From Gymnorhina tibicen (taxonomy: Eukaryota; Chordata; Aves; Passeriformes; Artamidae): a stretch of DNA of 64,000 bases. Both the position numbers and the translations under genes were made by a program. The stretch spans positions 124,001-188,000 of the forward strand of contig VXAZ01009646.1 in assembly GCA_013399875.1 (NCBI GenBank). Direction: 5' to 3'. Shown here piece by piece: positions 48,499 to 61,556 of the stretch. A model generated the notes under the pieces. The model worked only from the letters and a program-made list of their open reading frames with translations, was not told the DNA's origin and did no database searches. Each line of letters opens with the position of its first letter. Within the stretch, counting starts at the first letter, position 1.

Positions 48499-48566
48499 AA
48501 AAGACCTTAAATACCATCTAATTCCAACCTCTGTTGGAGTGGGGGTTTAATATGCTGACACACCTT
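48499..48566 (-). mobile_element. CR1 LINE 3' fragment, minus strand
   Basis: GACCTTAAATACCATCTAAT followed by TCCAACCTCTG (about 48503-48533) matches the reverse complement of the CR1 3' region ('gaccttaaagatcatctagttccaacc'). A weaker continuation runs to GACACACCT near 48557-48565. Its own terminal about 25 bases (the 'catagaatggtttgggttggaagg' part) are absent in this orientation but appear inverted at 48468-48497. Confidence 0.7.
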
Positions 48567-49500
48567 TTTCAGAAAAATATCATTTTTCCAGTGGAAAAAA
48601 ATACTAAACTCTGATCACCTCTGCATAATAAGCTTTATAATGTGGTTTGGGAAAGGCATGTAAATAAATAAAATATGAAAGAGATGCTCAGGTCCTGGTG
48701 AATTGGAATTAATTGGGCAAGATAAGTATTTACTACTAGTTGGTGCTTCAATAAATTGAAGCATGGGGATATGAAATGTGCTTGAGAGTACTCATCAAAC
48801 TGCAAGCGGTACCTTCAAATCCTGAAAAGCTGCGTGAAAGTGAGCCATGTCCATTATAACATATAGAACTACTCAAACAATAGATTTTTTTTTTGTTAAT
48901 TTGTATTCTTAAAAAATAGTTACAGTAATCTGAGTATTTAAAAGAAATAGACTATCTGGGTTTGCACTTTTGAGCAAAATAAAAATGTTTCCTTTCTCTT
49001 CTGAATATTTTAAAGCTTATTTCTTCTACAAGAGCACTAAAAGGAAATTCAGATAGGAAAGTCATACTTCATTTCGTAAAACAAACATATTATTTTTGAA
49101 GTATTGGAAAATGTTCCTGTGGCTCCTTTTGTTTCTGAGCTCTGTGAATTTGACTGGAATGCCTGAAAGACGTTAATGTTGCCGAAAATGCATTTCCCCG
49201 AGTCAAACAGAGAGGAATCCCTGTTCAGCCCTGGTACACTCTCCATACTGATGTCACTGCATCAGATCTGGGATCCGTCCTTCACAAACTCTCTGTGTGC
49301 ATCAGGCCTGTTTCTGTCAATGGTGTTACGCTGCTGGGAGAACAATTGGCAATTAATTAACTCCTTCGGCACAGGACAGCCATTAAGCAGCTTTTATTTG
49401 CTCTGGTGGGAGCACTGGTGTGTCCAGGGAGCTGTGCTCTGGGGGCTCGGAAGGGGCAGCTCCCCGCAGCCTCCCAGCTCCTGCTCCTCTCATCATCCCC
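48567..49500. other. Unannotated DNA before minisatellite
   Basis: Unique AT-rich sequence turning GC-richer (about 49400-49500) just before the array. No element was recognised. A T10 run lies near 48885. Confidence 0.5.
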
Positions 49501-49643
49501 TGGTTATCCATGGTTTTCCATGGTTATGCATGGTTATCCGTGGTTTTCCATGGTTTTCTGTGGTTATCCGTGGTTTTCCATGGTTTTCTGTAGTTTTCCA
49601 TGGTTATCCGTGGTTATCCATGGTTATCCGTGGCTATCTGTGG
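49501..49643. repeat. 10-bp minisatellite, 14 units
   Basis: Fourteen consecutive 10-bp units of the form TGGTTWTCCR start exactly at 49501. Variants are TGGTTATCCA, TGGTTTTCCA, TGGTTATCCG, TGGTTTTCTG, TGGTTATGCA, TAGTTTTCCA and TGGCTATCTG, and a partial TGG follows. Unit junctions create repeated CCATGG palindromes. Higher-order order is visible: ATCCG, TTCCA, TTCTG occurs twice in succession (units 4-6 and 7-9), so the array grew partly by copying 30-bp blocks. Because 10 is not divisible by 3, reading frames cycle every 30 bp and overlap as 10-residue peptide repeats in frames 49176-49667 and 49406-49681. These are by-products, not genes. Confidence 0.97.
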
Positions 49644-50483
49644 CCCTGCACTCGGGAGCAAAAGTAGGAATCCTGCAGTAACTGAGAAAAGTCTGCAGCA
49701 TGCATGGCGGCACATAGGCAATTAAAACCATCTCCATCCAATTGCAGGTGACATTTTCATGAGCTCAACAGCTCCTGGGCTTTGATTAGGAAATGAGTAA
49801 TGGAAAGAAAAAAAAAAAGGTCATGTCATCTCATAGTTCTCCTACGGATGTGGCACTTCGTAATGTGCTTTTTTTTCAGCCTGCCTTAGTAACCATGTGG
49901 CAGCTAACAAAGTTTTTGTCATTTAGGACATTATTTGGGTACGTGGTAGGATACTTCTACTGCCATCCAAGGAAGATTTTGTTGTGGTGCTGCCTAGACA
50001 AAATTTATTATAAAGTATATGAATATATGAAAAAACCCTAAAATTTTGTATTTATAATTCCTACCTCTGTTCAAAAGACAATTTTACTGAACATTGATTT
50101 AATTGCATGTAAAGGATAGCAAATCTCGACTATAAAGACAATATAAGCATAAATAAGTTGAGTCAGGTACGAATGGGTCATTTCTCTTTGTGTGCATTTG
50201 TTAAAATGAGACTGGGGAATCACCCATCACATTGATCAGTAATGTGGAACTGTGATGTTTTCCATTAGTTGCAGCTTTATAAAACTGGAAGCTTTTTCTG
50301 CTTATTCCTCATCCAAATTCTGATATAAGATTTGCCATGAGTAGCTCACAGGAACCGTGGTTACAAAGCTCTGAGCACAGGAGTATTCTTTCATTACCCT
50401 TTCCAGCTAAGAAATATTCCATCTCAAAGCCCTCCGCAGCTGCTAATTATTCAGCACATCTCTGAGAAGCAGTTTAGCACCAA
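49644..50483. other. Unannotated AT-rich DNA
   Basis: Nothing recognised. It contains an A12 run near 49807-49818. The open frame at 49793-50041 reads through it with a poly-Lys start and is not credible as a gene. Confidence 0.55.
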
Positions 50484-50705
50484 TCCCACTTTACATCTGA
50501 GGCAACAGACCCTGCTCAGATCTTGACTCTGAGATGCTCAGCAGCAATTCAAGTCAGATCCTGTGAGATTCTTCCCACCACAGGGGAGGCAGCTGCTGTC
50601 CCACCTCCCAAAGCCAAAAATTAAATCAGGATGGGGATTTGAACTTTGGGCTCCTGCAAATGCTGATTCTGTTCTCCAGCTCCTTGGCTATTCTGGTCTG
50701 TCACA
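50484..50705 (+). repeat. MIR-like SINE remnant with insertion
   Basis: Two separated blocks match MIR-type SINEs. CCCACTTTACATCTGAGGCA (50484-50503) corresponds to 'CCCATTTTACAGATGAGGAAAC'. AGGATGGGGATTTGAACTTT with GGGCTCC (about 50628-50654) corresponds to the 'GAGCCGGGATTCGAACCCAGGCTCC' block, followed by GTTCTCCAGCTCCTTGGCTA (50671-50690), like 'GTGCTCTTAACCACTATGCTA'. The part between is longer and more diverged than expected, suggesting an insertion or poor conservation. Inserted early in amniote history if correct. Confidence 0.5.
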
Positions 50706-53700
50706 CACTCAGAGAAGCTGCTCTAATTCAAATAAATTATAAAATATTAATTAGAGCAGAAGCAGACAGCCACAGCCAAAAGGTTTGGTGTGAATAAATC
50801 CAAGTAGGAAGCTTTCTGTTGAGCTAAAAAGCAGTCTGATTACCTAAATATAAATTAAAACCTATATGAAATCTCTAAAAAAGACCAGGGACAAATAAAA
50901 CAAGAGGAAAACTGTATTTGCCATTCATTTTTGATCAGCTGTATAACTTTGATTTCAGGGTTCTGTGTTCCTGATGTAAATTTGCAAAATGAAGGAGAAG
51001 GCAATTTGAGGAGCAGCAGAATACATGACAACCCACTGAAAAGGGAAGCAGCTGAGCAGCAATACTGGAGGAATAATTTGTGACTTTTCTGTAGCCCTTG
51101 TATGGTCTTTAAGCAAATTCTGTTGACTGCTTTTGGTAGTTGACAGCTTGAAGAAAGAGTAAGTGAGAAAACAGACTTCTAGAAAAAAGACAGTAAAAAG
51201 TATTTAAAAAGAAATTACTTCTTTATTCAAACTAATCTGTTTTGATGTCTTTTGCTTGGATTTTTGCTTTATTATTTTCCAGCTGTGTTCCAAACAACGT
51301 GAACTGTTCTGCAGTATTAGTTTTGCAGGGAGATTGGCTTCAGTGTTGTCTAGAGAGGGAAATCCAGAGAGCATCCCAGTCCAGGCTGCATTTCTGACAG
51401 CTGACTTCTCTCTGAGCAGGAGGGTGGTTATGCTCCCAGAGCATCCTGACCGACCAGCAGTGGAGTGATCATTGGTGATATTCTGCCATCTGCTCCTTCT
51501 AAAATACACGCTCAATATTTTCATGGGGAAAAGTAAGTCTGATAAATTTTCCATTTTGCAAACAGTTTTAGAGCTGTCACCCTCTTCTGTTTTGACATCT
51601 TAAAAATTGAAGAGTTTTAGGATTTTGTTTGAAACCCATTTTCATCTGGGAAGGCAAGGTGTAATTCCTACTTTAAAAATACAAAGGGATATCATTAAAT
51701 GAGCACAAAATATTGAAACCAAACAATCCATGTGAGGCAGCATAGGTTTTAATTTGTCCTAATTTCAGCCTATTAAATATTTCCAATATTTTATGTTTTC
51801 TCTCCACTCTTAGATGGGTGGTGAGGGGGACAAGAAACTTAAAATTTTCTGAAGTCAAGTAGTTTTCAGCTTGTTTCAGAGGAGCTCCTTATTTGCTGAT
51901 TAATTCAGCAGTGGGAACAGCCCAGGGTTCATCTCCTGTAACTTTGAACCGAATTGTCCATTTGAAGTACTTGCAGAGAGTGTTTTGGGACGCTAAGCAC
52001 TGATTTGCAGCCTTGGTGGAGTGTTTGAGGTTAGATGGGGCTGGTGCAGGCTCTCCTTATCCTCTTTCCTGGCCAGACACAGCAGTGGGGGTGGAGGCAG
52101 CGCTTTCAAGTCCAGCCTCTGTGGTACCAAACTGTCAAGGATGAGACATCAAGGCAGAGTTGAACTTGCTGTGGGAACGAGGAGCCTGGGCCATTTCACT
52201 GTCACTCTGTTTCCTAGCTGATCTGCAGCACAACTGAAAGACTACAGTTGGTTTTTTTTGCTTATTAATCCTGTGTACTTATAAGCTTACTTAAACTTCT
52301 GTGCATATCATAAAGTGTTTCTCCAAAATACTGCATGTGCTTAAAGCAGATGAGTTCTCAGACCTTTCACACCACGGTGCCAGAGCAGTGCTTCATTTAC
52401 ACGCTAAGCTAACTGAAAATGGAAATAATTCTCCATGCGGCTGGCTCAACAATCCCAAGTTGTTTTACACCCCGCTCAAAAAAGAAAAAGAAGATTATTG
52501 ACTACCGAGGTTGCAGAAATCTCAGAAAAGATGCCTGTGTAAGAAAGTGTAACTTATCACAAAGGCTGCATATTTCTCCTCCTTGAATGCAAACACATTC
52601 ATGTTCTGTGTCTCATTGCTGTGTAACTTTTAAAATGCCAGATAACGGTGTTGTTTATTTTCCAACATGGCATTAAGCATTTCCATTAGAGCAGGGCAAG
52701 CAGGAAAAACAGTGGTACTTTGTACATTAATTTAACATTAAATTTTAAAAGTCCTGAGTATTTACCTGGCTGTTGCTGAGAAGACAAATTTGGAATGGTT
52801 TATGGAAACAAATAGTGATAGTGTGGGTGTTTATAAAGTCCTTCCTGGAGATTATGAAATTTCAGTCACTGCTTTTGTTGTAGGTTCATTTTGCAAACTT
52901 TCTTTTAACTTTTCTCATACCTGCTGTCTCTTTCACACAGGCAGCAATTCTTTTTACTCTGTATTTCCCATAAAAAACTCCCCATAACCCCACTTCCCCT
53001 ACAAAAAACAACTTCAAAGTGTTTGTTTCTGGCCAAATCCATATTTTCCCCAGGATGTGACAAAACATTTTGTCTCTTTGTACAGCTTCTGTGATGAAGG
53101 TCTCAACATCTCTGATTCAGCTCATAGTCCTCTCTGAAGAAATTTTGTAAGGGAATCTGACCATTTCAGCTTTAGAGTGCAGTAGATTTGGGTATCATAC
53201 TTTATCCTGGTACCGTAAAATAACCTGCAGCAAACATACCTAACCTGGAAAGTAGCTTGGAGCTAGTCCGGAGGCAAACAGTGAAATCTGGGTCTATTCT
53301 TTCTGAGGATGGATTTGTTTGTAAGCTCTTGGGTCCAATTTAGATTGTCCATGGATATGATAACCACTAATTTGTGGAGTTTATCCCAGAAAATGGGTGG
53401 TTTGGGTTTTTTTCCCCTCTCCATTTGTGCAAGAGGATATCATAATTTCATTGATTTAATACACCAAGTGTTCAGCTTAGTCCCCTGAGTGTGATATAAT
53501 AATCCACCAAGACAAACAGGGATGTTCACCTCTGGGCAAATACTCTGTCATTTATCCTGTGGTGCCAGTCTCTCTGCAGTGATATAATCATTTAATAGCT
53601 GCTGTCTTCAGGCAGGTAGGCTTTTAACAGTCCATGGGTTGCTGGCATGAATTTGGCGTTTCTATTTCATTTACAGTTTCATCCTCCATGATTGGTCTTA

Positions 53701-56700
53701 TCAACCCCTCGTCCTGTGGAGAGAAGAGAAATCTCTTCAGCTGAAGCTTTGATGGTCTTATTTGTCCAAATTTGCACTTCTGTCAGACTCTTGGCTGCAG
53801 CTCTATATTTCATATGTGAGGCTGTTATGATCCATTTAAATGCCTATGGGGATCTCAACAAGCTTTTTGAAAAGATTAATGACTTAGCTGTGGTTTTTAT
53901 GATAGTGTTTCCAGAGAAATTCCTGCATACCTAATAAGGTTATTTCTACAAGCCAAAATTTGCGTTGCTCACCATAAAAGACAAATAGATAGAGTTTAAC
54001 TACAAAGCATCTGAAGGCTGACTGCCCATTTTTATCTTTTGGAGATCACTTTTGCAGAGGAAAAGGTAGACAAGTAAGGGAAAAGTGAAATAAGAAATGC
54101 AACAGCTTTAAAATGACAGCAGAGGAAGGATAGGGATGTGAGGAATTCTGTATTTTTGAATCTTGTACCATATGGATATACCTTTGTAAGGCTGTTATTG
54201 CCTACAGTCATGTTTTTATTTGGACATGACCCTTAATAGGAGTAATTTAAATTTGTGTTGGAGCTTGCATAACATTTATTCAAGATTTATGTGAATGGTT
54301 ATAAAAAGATTAACTGAATCATTAGCTAAATTGCGTTTCCTAATGAAATCACCAAACAGCAGGCTGGAAGGAGAGGTTATGTTTGTGCTTTTGTTAAACC
54401 CTTGACCTAGCAGAATAAAAGTTTTAAAGTGCAGTTGAAAGTTCTGTGTTATACCTTTTAATGAGTGTATGTTAAACATTTATTAAACACAAGGAATCAT
54501 CAACATGCCCCAAATGTTTTTGGCTAAAACCTGGCTAATACCTGTTCTGATTTTCAAAATGTGAAGTGTTTGCCTGGCATAAATCTTCATTTATTGTGAA
54601 GTCAAGTGACCTAGTGTGATAACACCTTCATTTATGAGTGGTACTTTGTTAATAAGATCAGACTTCTGGTCCTTACTTTCTCTAGATTTGTCTCTTTGGT
54701 GTTGCATACTAGGAGAGCCAATCATTTAAATGAGATTTTTTCTTTTCAAATTGTGGGGAGTAAGCTTAATAGGCAGTTTCTATTCCAGCACTTCTTTTAA
54801 CACATTTTACGGGTGTATTCTTGTAGGACTAGTAGACAAACCTGAAATTAGAAAATTGAAAATTTAACGTAAAAGGAAACTTCCAAGGGAAAATAATAAT
54901 TTTAGACACTGTCATCATGTATTGCCATCACCTAAAGTCTATGTAAATGCTAGTAAAATCCCTCCTCCTAAATAAATGTGTTAGAAAAAATGCCTGCATT
55001 TGCAAATAAATGCAGAAGAAGCAATCTTGGTTATTCAGATATAAAACAGAGCAGAACAGATGCATGATTCTGTGGCATATATTGCTTTTTGAACAGAATT
55101 TATTTTTTATAAAATATATAGTGACTTTTACTATAATCTCCTTGCTGCTTCATAAGAAAAATGGAGAAATGATAATATTAGCTATTGAGGACATCTTCCA
55201 ATATTTGCAGAGCAAATCTGTTTGGAACACAACACATTGTTTGACTCTAGATGCTACACATCTGTTGTTTGATTTGCTGTTAGAAACATTAGATGGTACA
55301 GAGAATTATGATAATAGGCACTCTGGTGATGTTGCAAGCCACTTTCCACAAATGCTGACTGTGCCTGGGTTCAGAGTTTGTCAGAGGATGAGCAGACAAA
55401 CAGGAGGACGGATGTGCCTGGAGCAGTGAGGAGCTGTGGAGTCCTGTTTACTCTGCAACCTGTTCCAGTTCATGGGCAGAAAACATCTGCACAGCCATGC
55501 AGTTTGCTCAGAGCACACTTCTGCAAGGCCAGAGTGTTATTTGGTGTGGAAATCATAACAGGGACTCCTTGGAGCCCTCGCTAAGTGTCACACGGTGTCA
55601 CGTTTGCATTACTGCAGACCTGGACACCACCACCAGGCTAAGGAAGGGCCTTTAATCCTATCAAGGGTTCTCCAGCCTGTTTCCCAATGATGTGATGTGC
55701 TGATTGGTACTGTGTGCTGGGAATTTACTGTCCCACTGTGGATATGGAATTCTGCTAAGTTCTGTGGAGATCAGGGTTCCTTTCTTCTGACAGCTGTTAG
55801 GGAAAAGACTTTCTCCGAAGGCCCCTGACCAGAGAATTTTCATATAAACAGTCTTTGTGGCAAAGCAGTTGATGCTTCCATGTAGAGAGCTGAATTTTCA
55901 AGGCAGATATTGTCGTATTTTAGTCTTATAGGGCTTATTTTAGGATAGCCGGGGTTTCCTTTTGTTTTGTATGTGGCTGTATGCACATAATTTTCTAATT
56001 AGGGTTCTAAGCATAGGTTTTAATCTGAGTGCCAAACTGAATGCAGTAAAAAACTGTATTATTCACCAAGATGATGCCAAAGTCACACAAACTGGATTAT
56101 ACAGCTGTTTATCTGAGTTTTACATCAGGCTACATTTCCAGTTATTCTGATTTGTAATTTTGTCAAGAGAATTTCTCTGCTGAAACACAGTGTCAAGTTA
56201 GCAAAAGAAGGAGTGCACAGATTCACTTCTCAGAGTCTGGAGAGTAAATTAAGAGTATTTGGTGCTGAACCTTTTGCATTATTCACCTTTTTTGGGGGGG
56301 TTAGAACAAGGAAAAGAGTAAAACTGTTTTCCTTATTCACAACACTTTTAGGTTAGTTGTGTGTTTCTCCTTCAGGGTTACCATGGTGATAAAAGTACTG
56401 CTAAGGCCTAGCTAGGCAGGTACTGCATTAGGCTAAAATCATTTATCCTTCTTTTCATCTGCAAAATGCACGGCCAGGAGATGGATGGCATCATTTAGAG
56501 TGCTCAGCCCTCTGACAGGCTGCTAATAGCTCAGCCCCAAGAGTTCACGTTCTAACACGGGCACAAGTTTTGCAGGCCTAAGCTGTACTGCAGAAGGAGC
56601 CCGGCTTTCAAAATATATCCAAAATCTTAAATATATTGCTGGAATTGATAATAAAATTCAGGAGCAGCAACAATAAAAGCCCCAGCTCTACCCTATCTGC

Positions 56701-56747
56701 TCAAAAAGAAATGGAGGCGGTAGGATATTCAGGCAGAGGAAGCTGAA
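50706..56747. other. Unannotated unique DNA
   Basis: Six kilobases without a recognised element. Slightly GC-richer patches occur at about 52020-52220 and 55340-55700. The latter contains a GTGTCACACGGTGTCACG motif (55585-55602) made of two GTGTCAC copies. Open frames of 116 (51204-51554) and 139 codons (55010-55429) show no family pattern. Confidence 0.5.
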
Positions 56748-56769
56748 TTTTTTTTTTTTTTTTTTTTTT
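56748..56769. repeat. Poly-T tract, 22 bases
   Basis: The longest homopolymer in the window. It is followed on the right by about 230 bases of GC-richer sequence (56790-57020), so read on the minus strand it could be the poly-A tail of a retrocopy ending with ...CACATCACT. There is no AATAAA upstream of that tail and no matching target-site duplication was found, so it may simply be a homopolymer. Confidence 0.9.
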
Positions 56770-57300
56770 AGTGATGTGGAAACTGTTACTTACTTCACTG
56801 CCTCATTAGCTCTGCAAGGCAGGGCTCTCCCAGCCGCACAGGCTGTTTCACAGCCTTGGTGCTAACTCCGATTCTGATTAAGCTGCCCTGTTGTGTTGTT
56901 GGGTTCAGGTGTCTCTGCTCAGCTTTCTCTGATCCACTCACTGTTGTGAGCAGTGCTCCTGATCTGCCACGGAGGAACCATGACCCCACACTCCTGTGAA
57001 GATCAGCCTCGAGAAGACTTCAAATTACTTTTTTTTTTTTTGGTTTTTCTTCCCCCACTCTGTGCTTCAGGGCAGTCGTTTGTCTCTGCATCAGGCAGGG
57101 TTCTTGTCTCTCCTGGTCTCCAAGACCTTCAGAAGACACCTACAGCAACCTGACAGCTCCAGGCTGGAATTTACTCTTCCTCTTTGAAAATAACTCTTAA
57201 TTTAACTTAATATGGACATGGATCATTAATACCAATCTTCATTTGTATAAAATTAGAGTGTATAATGTGGTTCTTCCAGCCCCCTCATTCCCATGCCCAG
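56770..57300. other. GC-richer stretch beside poly-T
   Basis: Moderately GC-rich from about 56790 to 57020, then a pyrimidine tract (T12 near 57030 and TTTTTCTTCCCCC). It could be a retrocopy body on the minus strand. No source gene was recognised, and open frames are at most 66 codons. Confidence 0.4.
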
Positions 57301-57317
57301 CCCCCCCCCCAAAAAAA
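57301..57317. repeat. C10-A7 homopolymer junction
   Basis: Ten C are followed directly by seven A. It is likely to be length-variable and prone to sequencing error. Confidence 0.9.
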
Positions 57318-60300
57318 TTAGTATTTCATATTTTAATTTTAATCTCAAGTAAATGGTGAGGTTTGTGGATTCATGTAATATGGGGTTCTTTATTTACTTG
57401 TTGAAAAACAAATTGTATACATTCCTCTTAAGCAAAAGTGGAAAAACATTATCTTTTGCTCTCCTTCCTAGGTTTGTTTATTCATGGCAGATTTAATGGA
57501 TACTTCTACTGCCTTTTATGCAGTAAGTAGATTACGTAATGCCAGTTATTTAATTTCCAGTATCTCACATTTTCTTAGTTAGGCTCATCAACATATTTTT
57601 ACATTAATTATTTAACTGCCATTTTCAATCTTTTCAGTCAGGCACACTTGTGCCTACTCAGGGCACAATTAGTCACTGCATTATTATAGAATTAAACCAG
57701 TTTAAGTGAATAAAAAGAAATTTGCACATTTTGAACACAGCTACATTTTGTTCTGAATATTTTTAGCCTGAAGATTGGCTTTCAATTTCACATTAGGACA
57801 TCTTCATGTTTCAGAATGGGATAGCCAAGGCTTATGCAGTTTTCTTATTTTAAGTCCTGAATTGCTTTTAAATACTATACTTCCACTTGATTATTTATCC
57901 AACTTCTTGTCCACCAATAGCAAAAAGACAATAGAGCAAATAAAACAGTTCTGAAGTACTGTTAAGGGATGTAATAAATCAATTGATATGCACAAATGCA
58001 ATGTATCCACTGCCCTTGTTCCTGCTGCAAGCACAAAATACATAACTAATGCTTTTTTCTATAAATGCCAACTCATACCTGTTCTGAGTCACCACAGGTG
58101 GTGGGTTACAAACACAACTTAGCCAAGTGGTTTTTATTTCAAATGCTGTTTATGGATATTTGATTCAATACTTTGCACTGATAATTTTGGAAAGAATTGT
58201 ATATCAGAAGCTGAGAGGGTAAAAGGCTTAAATTCTGTGTTTGAGACACAGTTAAGGTTTTATTCCATGTTCTTGTGTCCTAGGTATTGCTGTAATAGTA
58301 ATTGTAACAGATGGTAAACTTATAAAGAGTAGAATATCTTGTTGCAACTTCAAAATGAAAAATAAAATATGGCCATGCTATTTTCTAAGAATTTTTGAGA
58401 TCAGGAGCACACTAAATAAAATCGACATTCAAGAAAAATGTCTTAAGCTTGGGGAAGAGCAGTGCCTCATCAGGAAACAGGTCAACTCTCCTTTTCAACT
58501 TTTAATAGGATTGCGAAATTAAAGGGGGCTTTTTTCATTACCCTTGTTCATCTTTCTTATCTGGATTTCTTTTTGCTCTTTTGCTAAGCTTTGACTCTCT
58601 TGGAATATTAACCTTGATCTTGCAGCAGGAGGTGTCTTTTGCATTCTTAATTAACCATTAGGTGTGTACTTGGATCAAAAATATTAATAAACAAGTTAGA
58701 AATACTACAAGATTTCTAATGTGTTTCTTAGAAAGTTTTATTTTATTATAAAGCTTTCCCTAAATGTGAGAATGAAAGGCTTGGTAATCGACATGAAAGA
58801 AAGTTACCCTAAAACGTGTGAAGACTTTCCTTTTTATTCCCAGATGACTGAGTCTTGCTTTGAGTAATGTCACAAAGAAATAATGCCATCATTGGACAAA
58901 GTTTAAGTATATTTCCAAGTTGTTATGCTTAAATGATCGATAACCACCACGTGAGACTTTTACAAGTACTTTCACATTTCTCCTGATTTGTTCCTTTGGC
59001 CTCGTGCAAAGGGTAAATCTTCCTTTATGAAGGGATATCCCTTTTATTGATGCAGTCCTAGAGAGCTGCTCTTTGGCTTTCCACCCACCTTCTTCCACAG
59101 GGAAAGTCAGTGAAACTTCTGTCAGGATATTGCTCTGACGTTTTCTGAACAAAGAGTCAGTGAAAGAGCAGATAACAAATGCTAACGAAGTGTCTCTTGG
59201 GAAGCTGCCAGCCCTTCTTGGCTTTCACCTGCCCCCTGAAGTCAGTGGGATGAACACTGAGTTTCCAGGACGCTGAAGGAGGGCTGACATTAAGGCTACA
59301 CCATTTGTGCTGCCAGTGCTGGAAGTGTGTGTGTCAGTCTCATTCCCAAAATCTCATTTAATGGTGTAACTGCTTTTGCACAGAGGATGGCTCTGACTTC
59401 CCTTTTTCTTGCAGGATCTGTTTGCTTCTTTTGAAGGTTGAAATTGTTCAGTCTCAATTAAAAACTTGACCTTACCAAACTTTACTGACACAAACAGTCT
59501 CAATCATTAAAGCAGTATAATTGTAGCTCATAGGAGTAGAAATATGTAAGACTGACCTTTAAAATATGTTCTCTGGGCTATCATAACTGAAGAAAAAAAA
59601 TGTTTTCCCTTTTAATTTAGGTGATAAATCTAGAAAATAATTTACACTACGAATGAATTGCTTTTTCTTTTCTGAAAAACAAAACTTAATTGTCATAATT
59701 TGAAAATATATTAGTCTGAATACAAAGTGCTTTTTCATGAAAAGTTTAGTAAGGGTATTTAATGCTGTAAAAGCACTCACTGTGTGTCAGCAGCACCCAC
59801 ATTAACCCAGCAGACTGAAACTGCTCCATCCGTTGACTCAGTGGGCTGTGAAATCCATTCTCTCCATAAGCCTTGACACTCTAGACCTCAGTCTAGTGGA
59901 TCCTCAGTGGATTGAGGCTCCCATGATGAGTTACTAAGTGAATGATACTCTGATAAGACCTTTTTTAGGCCCTGACAAGACAGATTTAGAGTACCAAAAA
60001 AAAAATTGAATGAACTCTCATTTTTCAAGGTTCTTCAGTTTAATGGATATTTGATAGTTAAATAAGTTATGTTTAGGGGTCATTTCAATGCTGTCCAAGC
60101 TTCACATGAAAGTTTCCAAAGTGTTTTAATTTTTTTTCAACTTTTGAAGCTAGATTGAATTTTCAGTAGACATTTGGGGGACAGACATTCCTATTGCTCA
60201 TTGCCAATGGCTAGAGCAGATTTTACATCCTCCACCCTTCTGTCAGCAGCTCCTGTCTCTGCAGGACTGATGTACGACCATGGAATGATTGGATGGGTCC

Positions 60301-61543
60301 TATTCACACTTCAGAGTGTGGTTGTTTAATTAAAACTGGTAGGTGAGGAGGTTTAAATGGCTGACCTTGAACTGCAGGATCAGGGAACAATGTGTGTCCC
60401 ACTCTCTGATATACATTTCCTGTGCCTCTGGCTTTGTTTTTCCTTGTTGCTTCACTCCCGTTTGAAAGGGTTTGGAGAATTACCACTAGAAAGCTTTCCA
60501 GTTCTTTCTGCCTTCCTGCTGGGGTGGATGCTTTATCTACTGTAGTATAAAATTCATCCAAAGAATTTCATTTGAAAGCCAGGAGGTCCCTGAAGACATC
60601 AAATTGCTCAGAAGCCAGATTTTCACATTTTAGCTTCAGAATTGGTGGTTACAGGCTGGTAGGGTAGAAAAGATTGTAAGTTTGAGTGGGACGAGTTATT
60701 CTTTGCTGCACTGTGATTCTTAATGTGCATTCAAAATACATGTAAAGCTGCTGGCATAGGGAAGGGCTGATGTTAACTTGGATTTGCTTTTTGTCTTCTT
60801 TGGTCACTTGTTATCCTCTGGGTTTTATCAGTGTCTATTAGGATCATGCTGGCAAAGTTCTTGAGATCCCTGAAAGGAGCTGCTGGGGCAGAGAGCTCTT
60901 CCCACTGTTTCCAGGGTCTGTTTTTGCTGCTCTGGATTTTGATATAAAGCACAGCCCATGAACCCCGACCTGTGTCAAACCTTTGCGTGCAGCTGAGACA
61001 GCATCGACCCCAATGGGCTCCTGTGCTGCACCTCCAGATGCTGGCCCAGCTCAGAGCTGAGTCCTTTCCCACCCTCTGTGGAGCACCAAGAGCTGTGGAG
61101 CTCCTCAGACACCTGAGAACAGGCAATAGTCAAAGTCCATCTCTACACAGAGTCTGGGCTCTTTCTTTACGGAATTATAAAGAATAATATAGATTTTTCA
61201 ACAACTATATGGCTCCCAGAGGCAAAACCTTTTTAATTCAGATATGACCATGATATGAAATGCTGCAGGAAGCTGGCCCTCTGGAAGAGGTAATGGAACT
61301 GTGTGTTTTTGTGTTAATTGATACAGCAGGAAAGTGGCCATTTGTACATATGCCTGCTGCTAACCTTCTACCCTGGGGGATAATCATTTATAATTAGGCC
61401 AACTAGTTCCTTGTCAATAAACAAGTTAGAGGACTTTTCAAAAGGATGCTGTGATTATGATGATTTTGCTGTGAGCCAACTTTATCTATACATAGTTAAG
61501 AAATTATAAAAAACTTCATGAGACAGACCAGATAAGTGTCTCT

Positions 61544-61556
61544 AGAGAGAGAGAGA
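61544..61556. repeat. Short (GA)n microsatellite
   Basis: About six and a half AG units within TCTAGAGAGAGAGAGATGAG. Confidence 0.8.

Noticed and set aside
49176..49667. 163-codon plus-strand frame with a 10-residue repeat (and the overlapping frame 49406-49681)
   Set aside because: The repeat peptide is a by-product of the 10-bp minisatellite read in three cycling frames; flanking parts have no family pattern.
51204..51554. 116-codon minus frame
   Set aside because: No family pattern; the C-terminus is low-complexity Lys-Gln-Ser.
55010..55429. 139-codon plus frame
   Set aside because: Composition shifts abruptly along it, and there is no recognisable domain or splice-like context.
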